From: Nocardioides baculatus
GTDB lineage: Bacteria; Actinomycetota; Actinomycetes; Propionibacteriales; Nocardioidaceae
Reading direction: 5' to 3'
Length of the DNA stretch: 64,000 nucleotides
Assembly (NCBI RefSeq): GCF_016735675.1
Contig: NZ_JAERSG010000002.1
Coordinates: 62,001 to 126,000, forward strand
The first letter of the stretch is position 1. Every line of letters starts with the position of its first letter. The notes beneath the pieces were generated by a model, which was given only the letters and a program-made list of their open reading frames with translations, was not told the origin of the DNA and did no database searches. Positions 33,624 to 43,424 of the stretch are shown here, in pieces. Both the position numbers and the translations under genes were made by a program.

Positions 33624-34552
33624 TGGCCTCGCTCGGGGGACGCGAACGCCGCTGGACCGGGCTCGACAGGCTCGAGTCCCGCAACCGCCCGCCGCGCTCG
33701 CTGCTCGTCGCGCTCGTGCTGGCCAGCATCACGCTGGTGACCCTGGACGTCTCCGGCGGCGCGAGCTCGCCGCTCGAGCCGGCCCGCCGGGCCGTGGGCG
33801 AGGCGTTCGGTCCGGCCGAGTCGGCCGTCGCCACCGCCGTACGCCCGTTCACGTCCGTGCCGGCCTGGTTCCGCAGCAAGGGCGACCTCGCCGACGAGGT
33901 GCGCGACCTCGAGGCCAGCAACGCCGACCTCAAGAGCCAGGTCGAGCTCGCCGGCTTCGAGCGCAACCGCCTCGAGCAGTACGACGGCCTCACCGCTGCG
34001 GCGACCGACCTGGGCTCGGCCCTGGTGCCCGCCCGGGTGGTGGCCGTCGGGTCGCGCCAGTCGCAGAGCTTCACGGTCACCATCGACGCCGGATCGGCCG
34101 CCGGGGTCGGGCCGGACATGACCGTCGTCAACAACGACGGCCTGGTCGGTCGTGTCCTGCGGGTCTCGCGCAGCACCGCGACGGTGCTGCTGATCGTGGA
34201 CCCCGACTCGACGGTCGGCGGTCGCGTCGGCTCGAGCATGGAGATCGGCTTCGTCAACGGCAGCGGTTCGCTCGACCAGGCGGCCGGTCTCGACCTGCGC
34301 CTCGTGGACGACGCGTCGGTCCCGGCGCGCGACGACACGGTCGTGACGTGGGGGAGCGCGAGCGGTCCCTACGAGCCGGGCGTGCCGATCGGCAGGATCA
34401 CCGAGGTCTACTCCTCGCTGCGCGAGGCGTCCCAGCGGGCCGTGGTCGAGCCGTTCGTCGACTTCTCCTCCCTCGACGTGGTCGGGGTGATGGTGCCGAG
34501 CGGCTCGCAGAGCGACCGCGCCCTGGTCGAGGCCGACGGGACCCTCCGATGA
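33623..34552 (+). CDS. mreC: Rod shape-determining protein MreC
   Basis: The 309-residue bitopic protein has a basic cytoplasmic start, one transmembrane helix (SLLVALVLASITLVTLDV), a coiled coil (ADEVRDLEASNADLKSQVEL) and the beta-barrel domain with QSFTVTIDAGSAAGVGPDMT and NNDGLVGRVLRVS. MreC activates PBP2/RodA on the outer side of the membrane. The ATG shares one base with the mreB stop codon. Confidence 0.95.
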   Translation: MASLGGRERRWTGLDRLESRNRPPRSLLVALVLASITLVTLDVSGGASSPLEPARRAVGEAFGPAESAVATAVRPFTSVPAWFRSKGDLADEVRDLEASNADLKSQVELAGFERNRLEQYDGLTAAATDLGSALVPARVVAVGSRQSQSFTVTIDAGSAAGVGPDMTVVNNDGLVGRVLRVSRSTATVLLIVDPDSTVGGRVGSSMEIGFVNGSGSLDQAAGLDLRLVDDASVPARDDTVVTWGSASGPYEPGVPIGRITEVYSSLREASQRAVVEPFVDFSSLDVVGVMVPSGSQSDRALVEADGTLR

Positions 34553-35061
34553 AGGGGCTGAGGTGGGCGGTCGCCGTCGCCGCCGTCGTGGTCGCCCTCG
34601 TCGTGCAGGTCTCGCTCTTCCCGCACCTCGCGTGGCACGGCATCGTGCCCAACCTCTGCCTGCTCGTCGTGGTCGCGGCCGCGCTCACGGTCGAGGCGCC
34701 GTTCGCGCTGGTGCTCGGCTTCGTCGCCGGCCTCACGCTCGACCTCGCGCCCCCGGCCGACCACGTCGCCGGACGCTGGGCGCTGGCGCTGACGATCGCG
34801 GCGTTCCTCGCCGCCCGCGTGCGACAGGACCAGAAGCCGAGCGCGATGGCCGTGGTCGGCACCGTCGCCGCGGCGTCGTTCGTCGCGACCTCGCTGTTCG
34901 CGCTGTCCGGCATCGTCCTCGACGACCCCGGCACGTCCGTCGTCGGCCTGCTCGAGGTCGTCCTGGTCGCCGTCGTCTGGGACGTGCTGCTGACGCCGTT
35001 CGTGCTGCCGCCGCTGATGCGGCTCTTCGCTCGCCTGAGCCCGCAGTGGGCGACGACGTGA
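34549..35061 (+). CDS. mreD: Rod shape-determining protein MreD
   Basis: The 170-residue membrane protein has five or six hydrophobic helices with little else, as usual for MreD; LVVVAAALTVEAPFALVLGF and LDLAPPADHVAGRWALALTI match the family pattern. It stabilises the MreC-PBP2-RodA complex. The start overlaps mreC by four bases and the stop overlaps mrdA by four (GTGA). Confidence 0.9.
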   Translation: MKGLRWAVAVAAVVVALVVQVSLFPHLAWHGIVPNLCLLVVVAAALTVEAPFALVLGFVAGLTLDLAPPADHVAGRWALALTIAAFLAARVRQDQKPSAMAVVGTVAAASFVATSLFALSGIVLDDPGTSVVGLLEVVLVAVVWDVLLTPFVLPPLMRLFARLSPQWATT

Positions 35062-37193
35062 GCACGGGCTCCCGGGCCGCGAGCAGCAGGAGCCGGATGC
35101 GCCTCGTCGTCGTGCAGGCGCTCGCGTTCGCGCTCTTCTCGACGCTCTTCGTCCGGCTCTACTACCTCCAGGTCATCGGCGGCGAGGGCTACCAGGCCCA
35201 GGCCGCCAACCAGTCGGTCCGCGACATCGTCGTGCAGCCCCAGCGCGGCCTCATCGTCGACAGCCAGGGCCGGCCGCTGGTCGCCAACCGCACGTCGTGG
35301 GTGGTCTCGGTCGACCGCACTCTCCTCGGCAAGCTCGACGCCGACCAGCGCACCGAGCTCGTCCGCCGCGTCGCCGTCGCGGTCGAGTCCACGCCCGAGG
35401 ACGTCGAGGCCCGACTGGTCACCTGCGGTGACCCCGGCAGCGTCCGTGGCACCTGCTGGAACGGCTCGCCCTACCAGCCGGTGCCCGTCGCCTCCGACGT
35501 CTCCAAGGACGTCGCCCTCCGCGTGCTCGAGCAGCCCGAGGACTACCCGGGCGTCCTCGCCGAGCAGCAGAGCGTGCGCTCCTACCCGCGCCCCTACGGC
35601 ATCAACCTGGCCCACGTCCTGGGCTACCTCAGCCCGGTGACCGAGGACGAGTACGACCTCGCCGCCGAGCGCGACGACCGCTCGCTCAACGGCGCCTCGG
35701 TCGTCGGTCGCGCCGGCGTCGAGAAGCAGTACGACGAGTGGCTGCGCGGACTGCCCGGCTACCGCCGCGTCGCCGTGGACTCGATGGGCCGGGTGCTCGG
35801 TGACGACTCGATGGTCGAGAGCACGCCCGGCGACACGCTCGTCACCTCGATCGACGCCAAGGTGCAGTCGGTCGTCGAGAAGCAGCTCGCCGCGCGGATC
35901 GCCTACCAGCGCACCCAGGTCGACCCGGTCACCGGACGCAAGTACGTCGCCGACTCGGGCGCCGCGGTCGTCCTCGACGCCAAGACGGGCCGGGTGGTCG
36001 CGATGGCCAGCCAGCCGACGTACGACCCCGATGTCTGGACGGGCGGCATCAGCGAGGCACAGCTCGCGCACCTCTACTCCGAGAAGGCCGGCACCCCGCT
36101 GCTCTCGCGCGCCACCCAGGGCCAGTTCGCCCCCGGCTCGACGTGGAAGCCGTTCATGACCGCGGGCGCGCTGACCAACGGCTACTCGATGGACACGACC
36201 CTGCCGTGCTCGTCGGGCTTCCAGGTCGGCAACCGGGTGTTCAAGAACTACGAGTCCGGCGCCTACGGCAACATCGGCTTCGCCAAGGCGCTCGAGGTCT
36301 CCTGCAACACGTTCTTCTACCGGATCGGCTTCAACTTCTGGCAGAAGTTCGGGAGCGACCCGGCCGATGTCGACGCCAAGGACCCGCTGGTCGAGGAGGC
36401 CAAGGAGTTCGGCTTCGGCTCGCGCACCGGTATCGACCTGCCCGGCGAGGCCCCCGGCCGCATCGCCGACCGCCAGTGGAAGCTCGACTACTACCGGTCG
36501 CAGAAGGACTACTACTGCGACCTCAGCGCCAAGCCGCAGACCGCGGAGACCAGCGACTTCGTCTACAAGTTCGCGCGCGAGTTCTGCCTCGAGGGCAACC
36601 TCTACCGCGCCGGCGACGCCGTGAACTTCTCGATCGGCCAGGGCGACACGATCGTCACGCCGCTCCAGCTCGCCCGGGCCTACGCCGCCCTCAGCAACGG
36701 CGGCACGCTCTGGGCGCCGACCGTGGCCAAGGCGCTGGTCAGCCCGGACGGCGACGTCCTGCGCCGGATCGCCCCGCGCAAGGTCGCCCAGGTCGACGTC
36801 CCGAAGAAGTACCTCGACTACATCGACAGCGCGCTCCAGAACGTCGCCAGCGTCGGCACGATGGCGTGGAAGCTCGTCGGGTTCCCCCTCGACGACGTGA
36901 CGATCCGCGCGAAGACCGGGTCGGCCGAGGTCTACGGCAAGCAGACGACCGGATGGGTCGCGTCCTACACCAAGGACTACGTGGTCGTGATGATGATCAG
37001 CCAGGCCGGCACCGGCTCGGGCTCGACCGGCGACGGCATCCGGGCGATCTGGGAGGCGCTGTACGGCGTCGACGGCGAGACCGTCAGGCCGGCGCGCGCC
37101 GCGACCCCTGGAACGGTTCCGCCCGAGCGGCTGCCGCAGTTCCTCGACGACGGATCGATCATGCCGCCGCTGGTCCGCAAGACGGAGGACTGA
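35058..37193 (+). CDS. mrdA: Penicillin-binding protein 2 (elongasome transpeptidase)
   Basis: The 711-residue class B PBP has a single N-terminal transmembrane anchor (VVVQALAFALFSTLFVRLYY), the pedestal/dimerisation domain, and the transpeptidase domain. The catalytic Ser is S361 in FAPGSTWKPF with Lys364, the SxN motif is SCNTF, and KTG is K619 in AKTGSAEV. It crosslinks peptidoglycan made by RodA during elongation. The transpeptidase region has an extra Cys/Tyr-rich insertion near YRSQKDYYCDLSAKPQ. The GTG start gives a four-base overlap with mreD. Confidence 0.95.
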   Translation: MSTGSRAASSRSRMRLVVVQALAFALFSTLFVRLYYLQVIGGEGYQAQAANQSVRDIVVQPQRGLIVDSQGRPLVANRTSWVVSVDRTLLGKLDADQRTELVRRVAVAVESTPEDVEARLVTCGDPGSVRGTCWNGSPYQPVPVASDVSKDVALRVLEQPEDYPGVLAEQQSVRSYPRPYGINLAHVLGYLSPVTEDEYDLAAERDDRSLNGASVVGRAGVEKQYDEWLRGLPGYRRVAVDSMGRVLGDDSMVESTPGDTLVTSIDAKVQSVVEKQLAARIAYQRTQVDPVTGRKYVADSGAAVVLDAKTGRVVAMASQPTYDPDVWTGGISEAQLAHLYSEKAGTPLLSRATQGQFAPGSTWKPFMTAGALTNGYSMDTTLPCSSGFQVGNRVFKNYESGAYGNIGFAKALEVSCNTFFYRIGFNFWQKFGSDPADVDAKDPLVEEAKEFGFGSRTGIDLPGEAPGRIADRQWKLDYYRSQKDYYCDLSAKPQTAETSDFVYKFAREFCLEGNLYRAGDAVNFSIGQGDTIVTPLQLARAYAALSNGGTLWAPTVAKALVSPDGDVLRRIAPRKVAQVDVPKKYLDYIDSALQNVASVGTMAWKLVGFPLDDVTIRAKTGSAEVYGKQTTGWVASYTKDYVVVMMISQAGTGSGSTGDGIRAIWEALYGVDGETVRPARAATPGTVPPERLPQFLDDGSIMPPLVRKTED

Positions 37194-37197
37194 GCCG

Positions 37198-38370
37198 ATG
37201 ACCATCACCTCCGCCCGCCCGGGGCGGCCGTCACAGGCCACGCCCACGCTGCGCGCGCCCGGCCTCGACTGGCTGCTGATGCTCGCCTCGCTCGCCCTCA
37301 TCACGATGGGCACGCTGCTGGTCTGGTCGGCGACCTCCACGCGCGCCGACCTCACCGGCGGCGACCCCAACACCTACCTCCGCAAGCAGCTGGTCAACAT
37401 CGCGATCGGCCTCGTGCTGATGGTCGCGGTGATGGCGACCGACCACCGCTGGGTGCGGATCCTCGCCCCGCTGGCCTACGTCGCCAGCATCGGTGGGCTG
37501 GCGATGGTGCTGGTCGCCGGCAGCACCATCAACGGGTCCCGCTCGTGGCTCCAGGTCGGCGGGATGTCGATCCAGCCCTCGGAGTTCGCCAAGCTCGCGG
37601 TGGTCATCGGGATGGCCCTCGTCGTCGCCGAGCGCACCGAGCGCCGCTGGGGCAGGGGAGTGGGCAGCCTGGAGGTCGTCGGGATGCTGCTCATCGCCGG
37701 CATCCCCGCGGTGCTGATCCTGCTCCAGCCCGACCTCGGCACCATGCTCGTGCTCTCCGCGACCGTCTTCGGCGTCCTCGCGGTCGCCGGCGCCGGCCGG
37801 ACCTGGCTGGCAGGCCTGACCCTGGGTGCGGTCGTCGGGGCGATCGGGGCGGTGTCGGCGGGGGTGCTCAAGCCCTACCAGGTCGACCGCTTCCTGGCCT
37901 TCATGGACCCGACGCTCGACCCTCGCGGCGCCGGCTACAACGTCGAGCAGGCGCGCATCGCGGTCGGCAACGGCGGCCTCCTCGGCCAGGGCCTCTTCGA
38001 CGGCTCGCAGACCCGCTCGGGGTTCGTCCCCGAGCAGCACACCGACTTCATCTTCACCGTCGCGGGCGAGGAGCTCGGCCTGGTCGGCGCCGGCATCCTG
38101 ATCCTGCTGCTCGCCGTGGTGATCTGGCGCGCGCTCGCGATCTCCGCCGAGGCGGGTGACCTCTTCGGCCGGGTCGCGGCCGCCGGCATCGCCTGCTGGT
38201 TCGGCTTCCAGGCCTTCCAGAACATCGGCATGTGCCTGGGCATCATGCCCGTCACCGGCGTCCCGCTGCCGTTCGTGTCCTACGGCGGCAGCTCGCTCTT
38301 CGCGGGGATGCTCGCGCTCGGCCTGCTCCAGAACATCCACCTGAGGTCGACCGCGACCACCCGCCGCTGA
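37198..38370 (+). CDS. rodA: Peptidoglycan glycosyltransferase RodA
   Basis: The 390-residue SEDS protein has about ten transmembrane helices. Family motifs are ALITMGTLLVWSATST at the start, INGSRSWLQVGGMSIQPSEF, the catalytic-Asp region ending in the large outer loop with GFVPEQHTDFIFTVAGEELG, and GVPLPFVSYGGSS. It polymerises lipid II with PBP2, whose gene ends four bases upstream. The ATG at 37198 starts the operon's last gene. Confidence 0.95.
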   Translation: MTITSARPGRPSQATPTLRAPGLDWLLMLASLALITMGTLLVWSATSTRADLTGGDPNTYLRKQLVNIAIGLVLMVAVMATDHRWVRILAPLAYVASIGGLAMVLVAGSTINGSRSWLQVGGMSIQPSEFAKLAVVIGMALVVAERTERRWGRGVGSLEVVGMLLIAGIPAVLILLQPDLGTMLVLSATVFGVLAVAGAGRTWLAGLTLGAVVGAIGAVSAGVLKPYQVDRFLAFMDPTLDPRGAGYNVEQARIAVGNGGLLGQGLFDGSQTRSGFVPEQHTDFIFTVAGEELGLVGAGILILLLAVVIWRALAISAEAGDLFGRVAAAGIACWFGFQAFQNIGMCLGIMPVTGVPLPFVSYGGSSLFAGMLALGLLQNIHLRSTATTRR

Positions 38371-38443
38371 GTAGGCGGCGCCCGCGCGCCCGACGTACCC
38401 TTGGCGGTCGGCTCTTCCCCTAGTCACCCGAGGTGTTTCGCTC

Positions 38444-40405
38444 ATGTCCGTCGCGTCGGTCTTCCCGCGCCTGGAGTCCAGGCTCCCCTCGGTGCAGAAG
38501 CCCATCCAGTACGTCGGCGGCGAGCTGAACTCCGTCGTCAAGGAGTGGGACTGCGCCCTCGAGGGCCCGACCGTGCGCTGGGCGCTCATGTACCCCGACG
38601 CCTACGAGGTCGGCCTGCCCAACCAGGGCGTCCAGATCCTCTACGAGGTGCTCAACGAGCGCGACTGGATCCTCGCCGAGCGCACCTACTCGGTGTGGCC
38701 CGACATGGAGCAGGTGATGCGCACCGGTGACGAGCACGGCCCGATCCCGCAGTTCACCGTCGACAGCCACCGCCCGGTCGGCGCCTTCGACCTCTTCGGC
38801 CTGAGCTTCTCCACCGAGCTCGGCTACACCAACATGCTCAACGCCCTCGACCTCGCCGGGATCCCGCTCCACGCGGCCGACCGCGGCAAGGACGACCCGA
38901 TCGTGATCGCCGGCGGCCACGCCGCCTTCAACCCCGAGCCCATCGCCGACTTCATCGACGCGGCCGTCCTCGGGGACGGCGAGGAGGTCGTCCTCGCGAT
39001 CTCCGAGGTCGTCCGCGAGTGGAAGACCGAGGGCGAGCCGGGCGGCCGCGACGAGCTGCTGCGCCGCCTCGCCGTCACCGGCAACATCTACGTCCCCCGC
39101 TTCTACGACGTGGCCTACGCCGCCGACGGCTCGATCGAGGCCGTCGTGCCCAACCGCCCGGGCATCCCGTTCCGGGTCCGCAAGCACACGCTGATGGACC
39201 TCGACCAGTGGCCCTACCCGGCCAATCCGCTGGTGCCGCTCGCCGAGACCGTCCACGAGCGCTTCTCCGTGGAGATCTTCCGTGGCTGCACGCGTGGCTG
39301 CCGCTTCTGCCAGGCCGGGATGATCACCCGCCCGGTGCGCGAGCGCTCGCTCGAGACCATCGGCGCGATGGTCGAGAACGGCATCCGCAAGACCGGGTTC
39401 GAGGAGGTCGGCCTGCTCTCGCTCTCCAGCGCCGACCACACCGAGATCGCCGACGTCGCCACGGGCCTTGCCGACCGCTACGAGGGCTCCAACGTCTCCC
39501 TGTCGCTGCCCAGCACGCGCGTCGACGCCTTCAACATCACCCTCGCCAACGAGTTCTCCCGCAACGGCCGACGGTCGGGCCTGACCTTCGCCCCCGAGGG
39601 CGGCTCGGAGCGGATGCGCAAGGTGATCAACAAGATGGTGAGCGAGGAGGACCTGATCCGCACCGTCGCGACGGCGTACTCCCACGGCTGGCGCCAGGTG
39701 AAGCTCTACTTCATGGTCGGCCTGCCCACCGAGACCGACGAGGACGTGCTGCAGGTCGCCGACCTCGCCAAGCGCGTGATCGCCAAGGGCCGCGAGGTCA
39801 CCGGCCGCAACGACATCCGCTGCACGGTGTCGATCGGCGGGTTCGTGCCGAAGCCGCACACGCCCTTCCAGTGGGCCGCGCAGCTCGACCACCAGACCAC
39901 CGACGACCGGCTCAAGAAGCTGCGCGACGTCGTGCGCGACGACAAGAAGTTCGCCCGCGCCATCGGCTTCCGCTACCACGACGGCAAGCCCGGGATCGTC
40001 GAGGGACTGCTGTCCCGCGGCGACCGCCGTGTCGGTCGCGTGATCGAGGAGGTCTGGCGCGACGGCGGCCGGTTCGACGGCTGGAGCGAGCACTTCTCCT
40101 ACGACCGGTGGATGGAGTCCGCCGAGCGCGGGCTGGCCGGCACCGGGGTGGACGTCGACTGGTACACGATCCGTGAGCGCGACTACGACGAGGTGCTGCC
40201 GTGGGAGCACCTCGACTCCGGCCTCGACAAGGACTGGCTGTGGGGCGACTGGGAGGACGCCCTCGCGGCCGCCGACGGCGCCGACATCGAGATCGAGGAC
40301 TGCCGCTGGACGCCGTGCTACGACTGCGGCGTGTGCCCCGAGATGCAGACCGAGATCCAGATCGGCCCCACCGGCCAGAAGCTGCTGCCGCTGTCGGTCG
40401 TCTGA
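38444..40405 (+). CDS. B12-binding-domain radical SAM protein, TIGR03960 type
   Basis: The 653-residue protein has an N-terminal cobalamin-binding-like Rossmann domain (LMYPDAYEVGLPNQGVQILY), and a radical SAM core with the cluster motif RGCTRGCRFCQAG (C282, C286, C289). The C-terminus contains CRWTPCYDCGVCPEM, a second Cys cluster. This family is usually encoded next to the DUF2344 radical-SAM-linked protein and rne/rng-rplU-rpmA-obgE. The substrate is unknown. Here the DUF2344 partner is displaced by about 12 kb. The start ATG follows GAGGTG. Confidence 0.92.
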   Translation: MSVASVFPRLESRLPSVQKPIQYVGGELNSVVKEWDCALEGPTVRWALMYPDAYEVGLPNQGVQILYEVLNERDWILAERTYSVWPDMEQVMRTGDEHGPIPQFTVDSHRPVGAFDLFGLSFSTELGYTNMLNALDLAGIPLHAADRGKDDPIVIAGGHAAFNPEPIADFIDAAVLGDGEEVVLAISEVVREWKTEGEPGGRDELLRRLAVTGNIYVPRFYDVAYAADGSIEAVVPNRPGIPFRVRKHTLMDLDQWPYPANPLVPLAETVHERFSVEIFRGCTRGCRFCQAGMITRPVRERSLETIGAMVENGIRKTGFEEVGLLSLSSADHTEIADVATGLADRYEGSNVSLSLPSTRVDAFNITLANEFSRNGRRSGLTFAPEGGSERMRKVINKMVSEEDLIRTVATAYSHGWRQVKLYFMVGLPTETDEDVLQVADLAKRVIAKGREVTGRNDIRCTVSIGGFVPKPHTPFQWAAQLDHQTTDDRLKKLRDVVRDDKKFARAIGFRYHDGKPGIVEGLLSRGDRRVGRVIEEVWRDGGRFDGWSEHFSYDRWMESAERGLAGTGVDVDWYTIRERDYDEVLPWEHLDSGLDKDWLWGDWEDALAAADGADIEIEDCRWTPCYDCGVCPEMQTEIQIGPTGQKLLPLSVV

Positions 40406-40488
40406 GGCGGCCACGTCCCGGGCACCATCCCCGGGACGACGTTGGATAACCTGTGGCGCGCCGTGGCGCCGTTGAGGAGGAGACACGC

Positions 40489-41583
40489 ATGTCGGAGTCG
40501 AGCTCGAGCCCCACCGCCGGCCTGACGACCTCGTCGGAGGACTACGGCGGTGCCTACTACGCCTCGCACCTCGGTGGTGCCGACGCGTACTCGTGGGAGA
40601 GCGAGTCCTGGCGCGAGTTCTTCACCCGGATGGCTCGCCGGATCCTCGCCATCAGCCCGGCGTCGTCGGTGCTCGACGTCGGGTGCGCCAAGGGGCTGCT
40701 GGTCCAGGCGTTCGTCGAGGCCGGCGCGGACGCCCACGGGGTCGACATCTCGCAGCACGCCGTGGAGTCGTCCCACCCGGACGTGCGCGACCGGTTGCGG
40801 GTCGGGTCCGCGACCGAGCCCATCGAGGGCCGCTACGACCTCATCACCTGCATCGAGGTCCTCGAGCACATGGAGTCGAGCCAGGCGCTCGACGCGATGG
40901 ACGAGATGTGTCGGGCGACCGACCGCATCGTGTTCTCGTCCAGCCCCCTCGACCTGGCCGAGCCCACGCACATCAACGTCCACGAGACCGCGCAGTGGAT
41001 GGCCTGGTTCGCCGACCGCGGCTTCTACCGCCGCACGGACGCCGACCTCGGGTTCATCACGCCGTGGGCGGTGATGCTCGAGCGCAGCACCCTGACGGCG
41101 CGTGAGGTGGTCAGCCGCTACGAGGCGGTCGTCGGCCCGCTCATCGGCGAGACGCTCGCCAAGAGGGAGGCGCTGCTCGCGGCGCACCGGGAGATCTCCC
41201 GGCTCGAGGAGGACGGCGGGGCGACGGCCGCCCTCACCGAGCAGGTCGAGCTCGTCAAGAAGTTCGAGGCAGAGGTGCTCGAGGCACGTCACGCGCAGCT
41301 CCTCCAGCGCGACCACATCGTGGGGATCGAGGCGGAGATCGGTCGGCAGAACGACGACATCCTCCGCCTCCACGGCGCGCTCAGGAAGGTCACCGCGCGT
41401 GCGGAGCGCCTCGCCGAGCGCAAGAAGGCCCAGGGCAAGCGCATCTCCGGCCTGCAGTCCCGCTTGACCACCGCCCGCGACCGCAACGCGCGGCTCGAGC
41501 GGCGGGTCGCCGAGCTCGAGGGTGCAGGGTCCCGGTCGCTCGCGGCTCGCGTGGCACGGAGGCTGCGGGGCCCTGCCCGATGA
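40489..41583 (+). CDS. SAM-dependent methyltransferase with long C-terminal coiled coil
   Basis: The 364-residue protein has a class I methyltransferase domain at residues 55-200: SSVLDVGCAKGLLVQAF is the SAM-binding loop, followed by GVDISQHAV and YDLITCIEVLEHM. Residues about 205-345 are a nearly continuous coiled coil rich in Glu, Arg, Leu and Gln, and the last 20 residues are basic and amphipathic (SLAARVARRLRGPAR). GAGGAGGAGA precedes the ATG. It is the first island gene and overlaps the tandem glycosyltransferase gene by four bases. The methyltransferase-coiled coil-amphipathic tail order recalls the O-antigen terminator WbdD, which also has a kinase domain that is absent here. A methyl cap on a glycan is an inference. 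Confidence 0.82.
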   Translation: MSESSSSPTAGLTTSSEDYGGAYYASHLGGADAYSWESESWREFFTRMARRILAISPASSVLDVGCAKGLLVQAFVEAGADAHGVDISQHAVESSHPDVRDRLRVGSATEPIEGRYDLITCIEVLEHMESSQALDAMDEMCRATDRIVFSSSPLDLAEPTHINVHETAQWMAWFADRGFYRRTDADLGFITPWAVMLERSTLTAREVVSRYEAVVGPLIGETLAKREALLAAHREISRLEEDGGATAALTEQVELVKKFEAEVLEARHAQLLQRDHIVGIEAEIGRQNDDILRLHGALRKVTARAERLAERKKAQGKRISGLQSRLTTARDRNARLERRVAELEGAGSRSLAARVARRLRGPAR

Positions 41584-43250
41584 CCTCCCCGCTGTTCTCC
41601 ATCGTCACTCCTGTCTACGACCCGCCGCTGCGGATCTTCGAGGAGACCTTCGCCTCGGTGCTCGAGCAGGAGCACCAGGACTGGGAGTGGGTGCTCGTCG
41701 ACGACCACTCGCCGACCGACGACGTACGCGCGTTCATCCGGGCACACGCGGCCACGGATCCTCGCGTCCGGCTCATCGAGCGTGCCGACAACGGTCACAT
41801 CGTCAAGGCCTCCAACGACGGCGTCGCCGCGGCGCAGGGCGAGTTCCTCGTGTTCCTCGACCATGACGACCTGCTCGTGCCCACCGCCCTCAAGGCGATG
41901 GCGCGACACATCGCGCTGCACGACGACACCGACTACCTCTACTCCGACGAGGACAAGGCAGACGAGGACGGCACGCTCCACTCGCCGTTCCGCAAGCCGA
42001 GGTGGTCACCCGAGCGGCTCCGCGGCCAGATGTACACCTCGCACCTGTCGGTGATGCGCACGTCGCTGGTGCGTGAGGTGGGCTCGTTCCGCGAGGGCTA
42101 CGACGGGTCGCAGGACCACGACCTCGCGCTCCGCGTGAGCGAGCGCGCGCGACGTGTCGTCCACGTGCCGCAGGTGCTCTACCACTGGCGCGCCATCGCC
42201 GGCTCGGCGGCGGCCGACATCGACGCCAAGCCCTACGCGACCATCGCCGGCCAGCGCGCCGTCCAGGACCAGCTCGACCGCCTCGGCATCGCGGGACGGG
42301 TCGAGCAGGGACGCGAGCCAGGTCGCTACGTCATCCAACGTGACCTCGATCCGGATGTCCGGGTGTCGGTGATCATCCCCACACTGGGTGGGTCGGCGCT
42401 CGTCTTCGGCGAACGTCGGGTGCTCGTCGAGGAGACGGTGCGCTCGCTGCTGGCCAAGACGGACCACGACAACGTCGAGGTCGTCGTGGTCCACGACGAA
42501 CCGACTCCGAGCTCGGTCCTGGAGGTGTTGCGCGACATCGCCGGGGACAAGCTGGTGCTCGAGCCCTACGACAAGCCGTTCAACTTCTCCGAGAAGTGCA
42601 ACGTGGGCGCACTGCGAGCCACGGGCGACCGGCTGGTCTTCCTCAACGACGACGTGGAGGTCATCAGCGACCGGTGGCTGGAGAACCTGGTCGGTCCGCT
42701 CGACGAGCCCGACGTGGGTCTGACCGGCGCGAAGCTCTACTTCAGCGACGGCTCCATCCAGCACGCCGGCCACGGTTACTGGGGCAAGCACTACCACCAC
42801 CCCTTCCGCTTCCGCACCCGCGACGATGCCGGCCCGTTCGGGGAGCTCGCGGTCAACCGCGAGGTCACGGGCGTCACCGCCGCCTGCGCCGCGATCAGGC
42901 GTGACGTGTTCATCGGCATCGGCGGCTTCAGCGAGGCGCTGCCCTCCAACTTCAACGACGTGGACTTCTGCTACAAGGTGACGCACCACGGCTACCGCAC
43001 GGTGTGGGTCGCCAACTGTGAGCTGTTCCACTTCGAGTCCCAGACGCGCGACAGCGCGGTCCAGCCGTGGGAGCGACACCTCGTCGTACGACGGTGGGGC
43101 ATCCCGGACAAGGACCTCTACACCCCGGCCGCGATCGCTTCGCCGATGGTGGACCCGCACCGTCTCCTCGACCAGCAGATCAACCAGCCCGCGCGCTCGA
43201 GGCCCACCCGCGGAACCGCGTCGCGGGCGAACAGGACCGCGAAGGACTGA
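41580..43250 (+). CDS. Glycosyltransferase with two GT2-type domains
   Basis: The 556-residue protein contains two GT-A folds. The first begins FSIVTPVYDPPLRIFEETF, with VFLDHDDLL as the metal-binding DxD equivalent. The second begins VSVIIPTLGG, with VFLNDDVEV, and then the acceptor-side AGHGYWGKHYHHP and FNDVDFCYKVTHHGY. No transmembrane helix is present, so it works at the membrane face on nucleotide sugars. Two-domain enzymes often make alternating linkages. The start overlaps the methyltransferase stop (ATGA). After it comes a 174-bp gap holding only a TAGGGT hexamer and a short palindrome. Confidence 0.88.
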   Translation: MTSPLFSIVTPVYDPPLRIFEETFASVLEQEHQDWEWVLVDDHSPTDDVRAFIRAHAATDPRVRLIERADNGHIVKASNDGVAAAQGEFLVFLDHDDLLVPTALKAMARHIALHDDTDYLYSDEDKADEDGTLHSPFRKPRWSPERLRGQMYTSHLSVMRTSLVREVGSFREGYDGSQDHDLALRVSERARRVVHVPQVLYHWRAIAGSAAADIDAKPYATIAGQRAVQDQLDRLGIAGRVEQGREPGRYVIQRDLDPDVRVSVIIPTLGGSALVFGERRVLVEETVRSLLAKTDHDNVEVVVVHDEPTPSSVLEVLRDIAGDKLVLEPYDKPFNFSEKCNVGALRATGDRLVFLNDDVEVISDRWLENLVGPLDEPDVGLTGAKLYFSDGSIQHAGHGYWGKHYHHPFRFRTRDDAGPFGELAVNREVTGVTAACAAIRRDVFIGIGGFSEALPSNFNDVDFCYKVTHHGYRTVWVANCELFHFESQTRDSAVQPWERHLVVRRWGIPDKDLYTPAAIASPMVDPHRLLDQQINQPARSRPTRGTASRANRTAKD

Positions 43251-43381
43251 GCTGGCCGGGCCGAGCGGTCTCGTGCGCTTGCTGGATGCGGCGCCGCCGA
43301 GGGAGTCAGGCGTCGGGCGCTCGCTCGGCCTGCTCGTTCGCGGGCGGGCTCGCCGAGGCGGGCTTTGGGCCACGAAGTGAC

Positions 43382-43408
43382 TAGGGTGTGTCGCCGACAT
43401 GGTGTCGG
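43382..43408 (+). promoter_or_regulatory. Candidate internal promoter and leader palindrome in the island
   Basis: TAGGGT at 43382-43387 could be a -10 box. CCGACA-TGG-TGTCGG follows at 43394-43408 in what would be the 5' leader of the DUF2142-like gene. Confidence 0.35.
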
Positions 43409-43424
43409 TCAGAGAGCAGGGGGC

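Noticed and set aside
43251..43424. A small gene in the 174-bp island gap
   Set aside because: The frames are short, have no ribosome binding site, and the region fits a promoter and leader.
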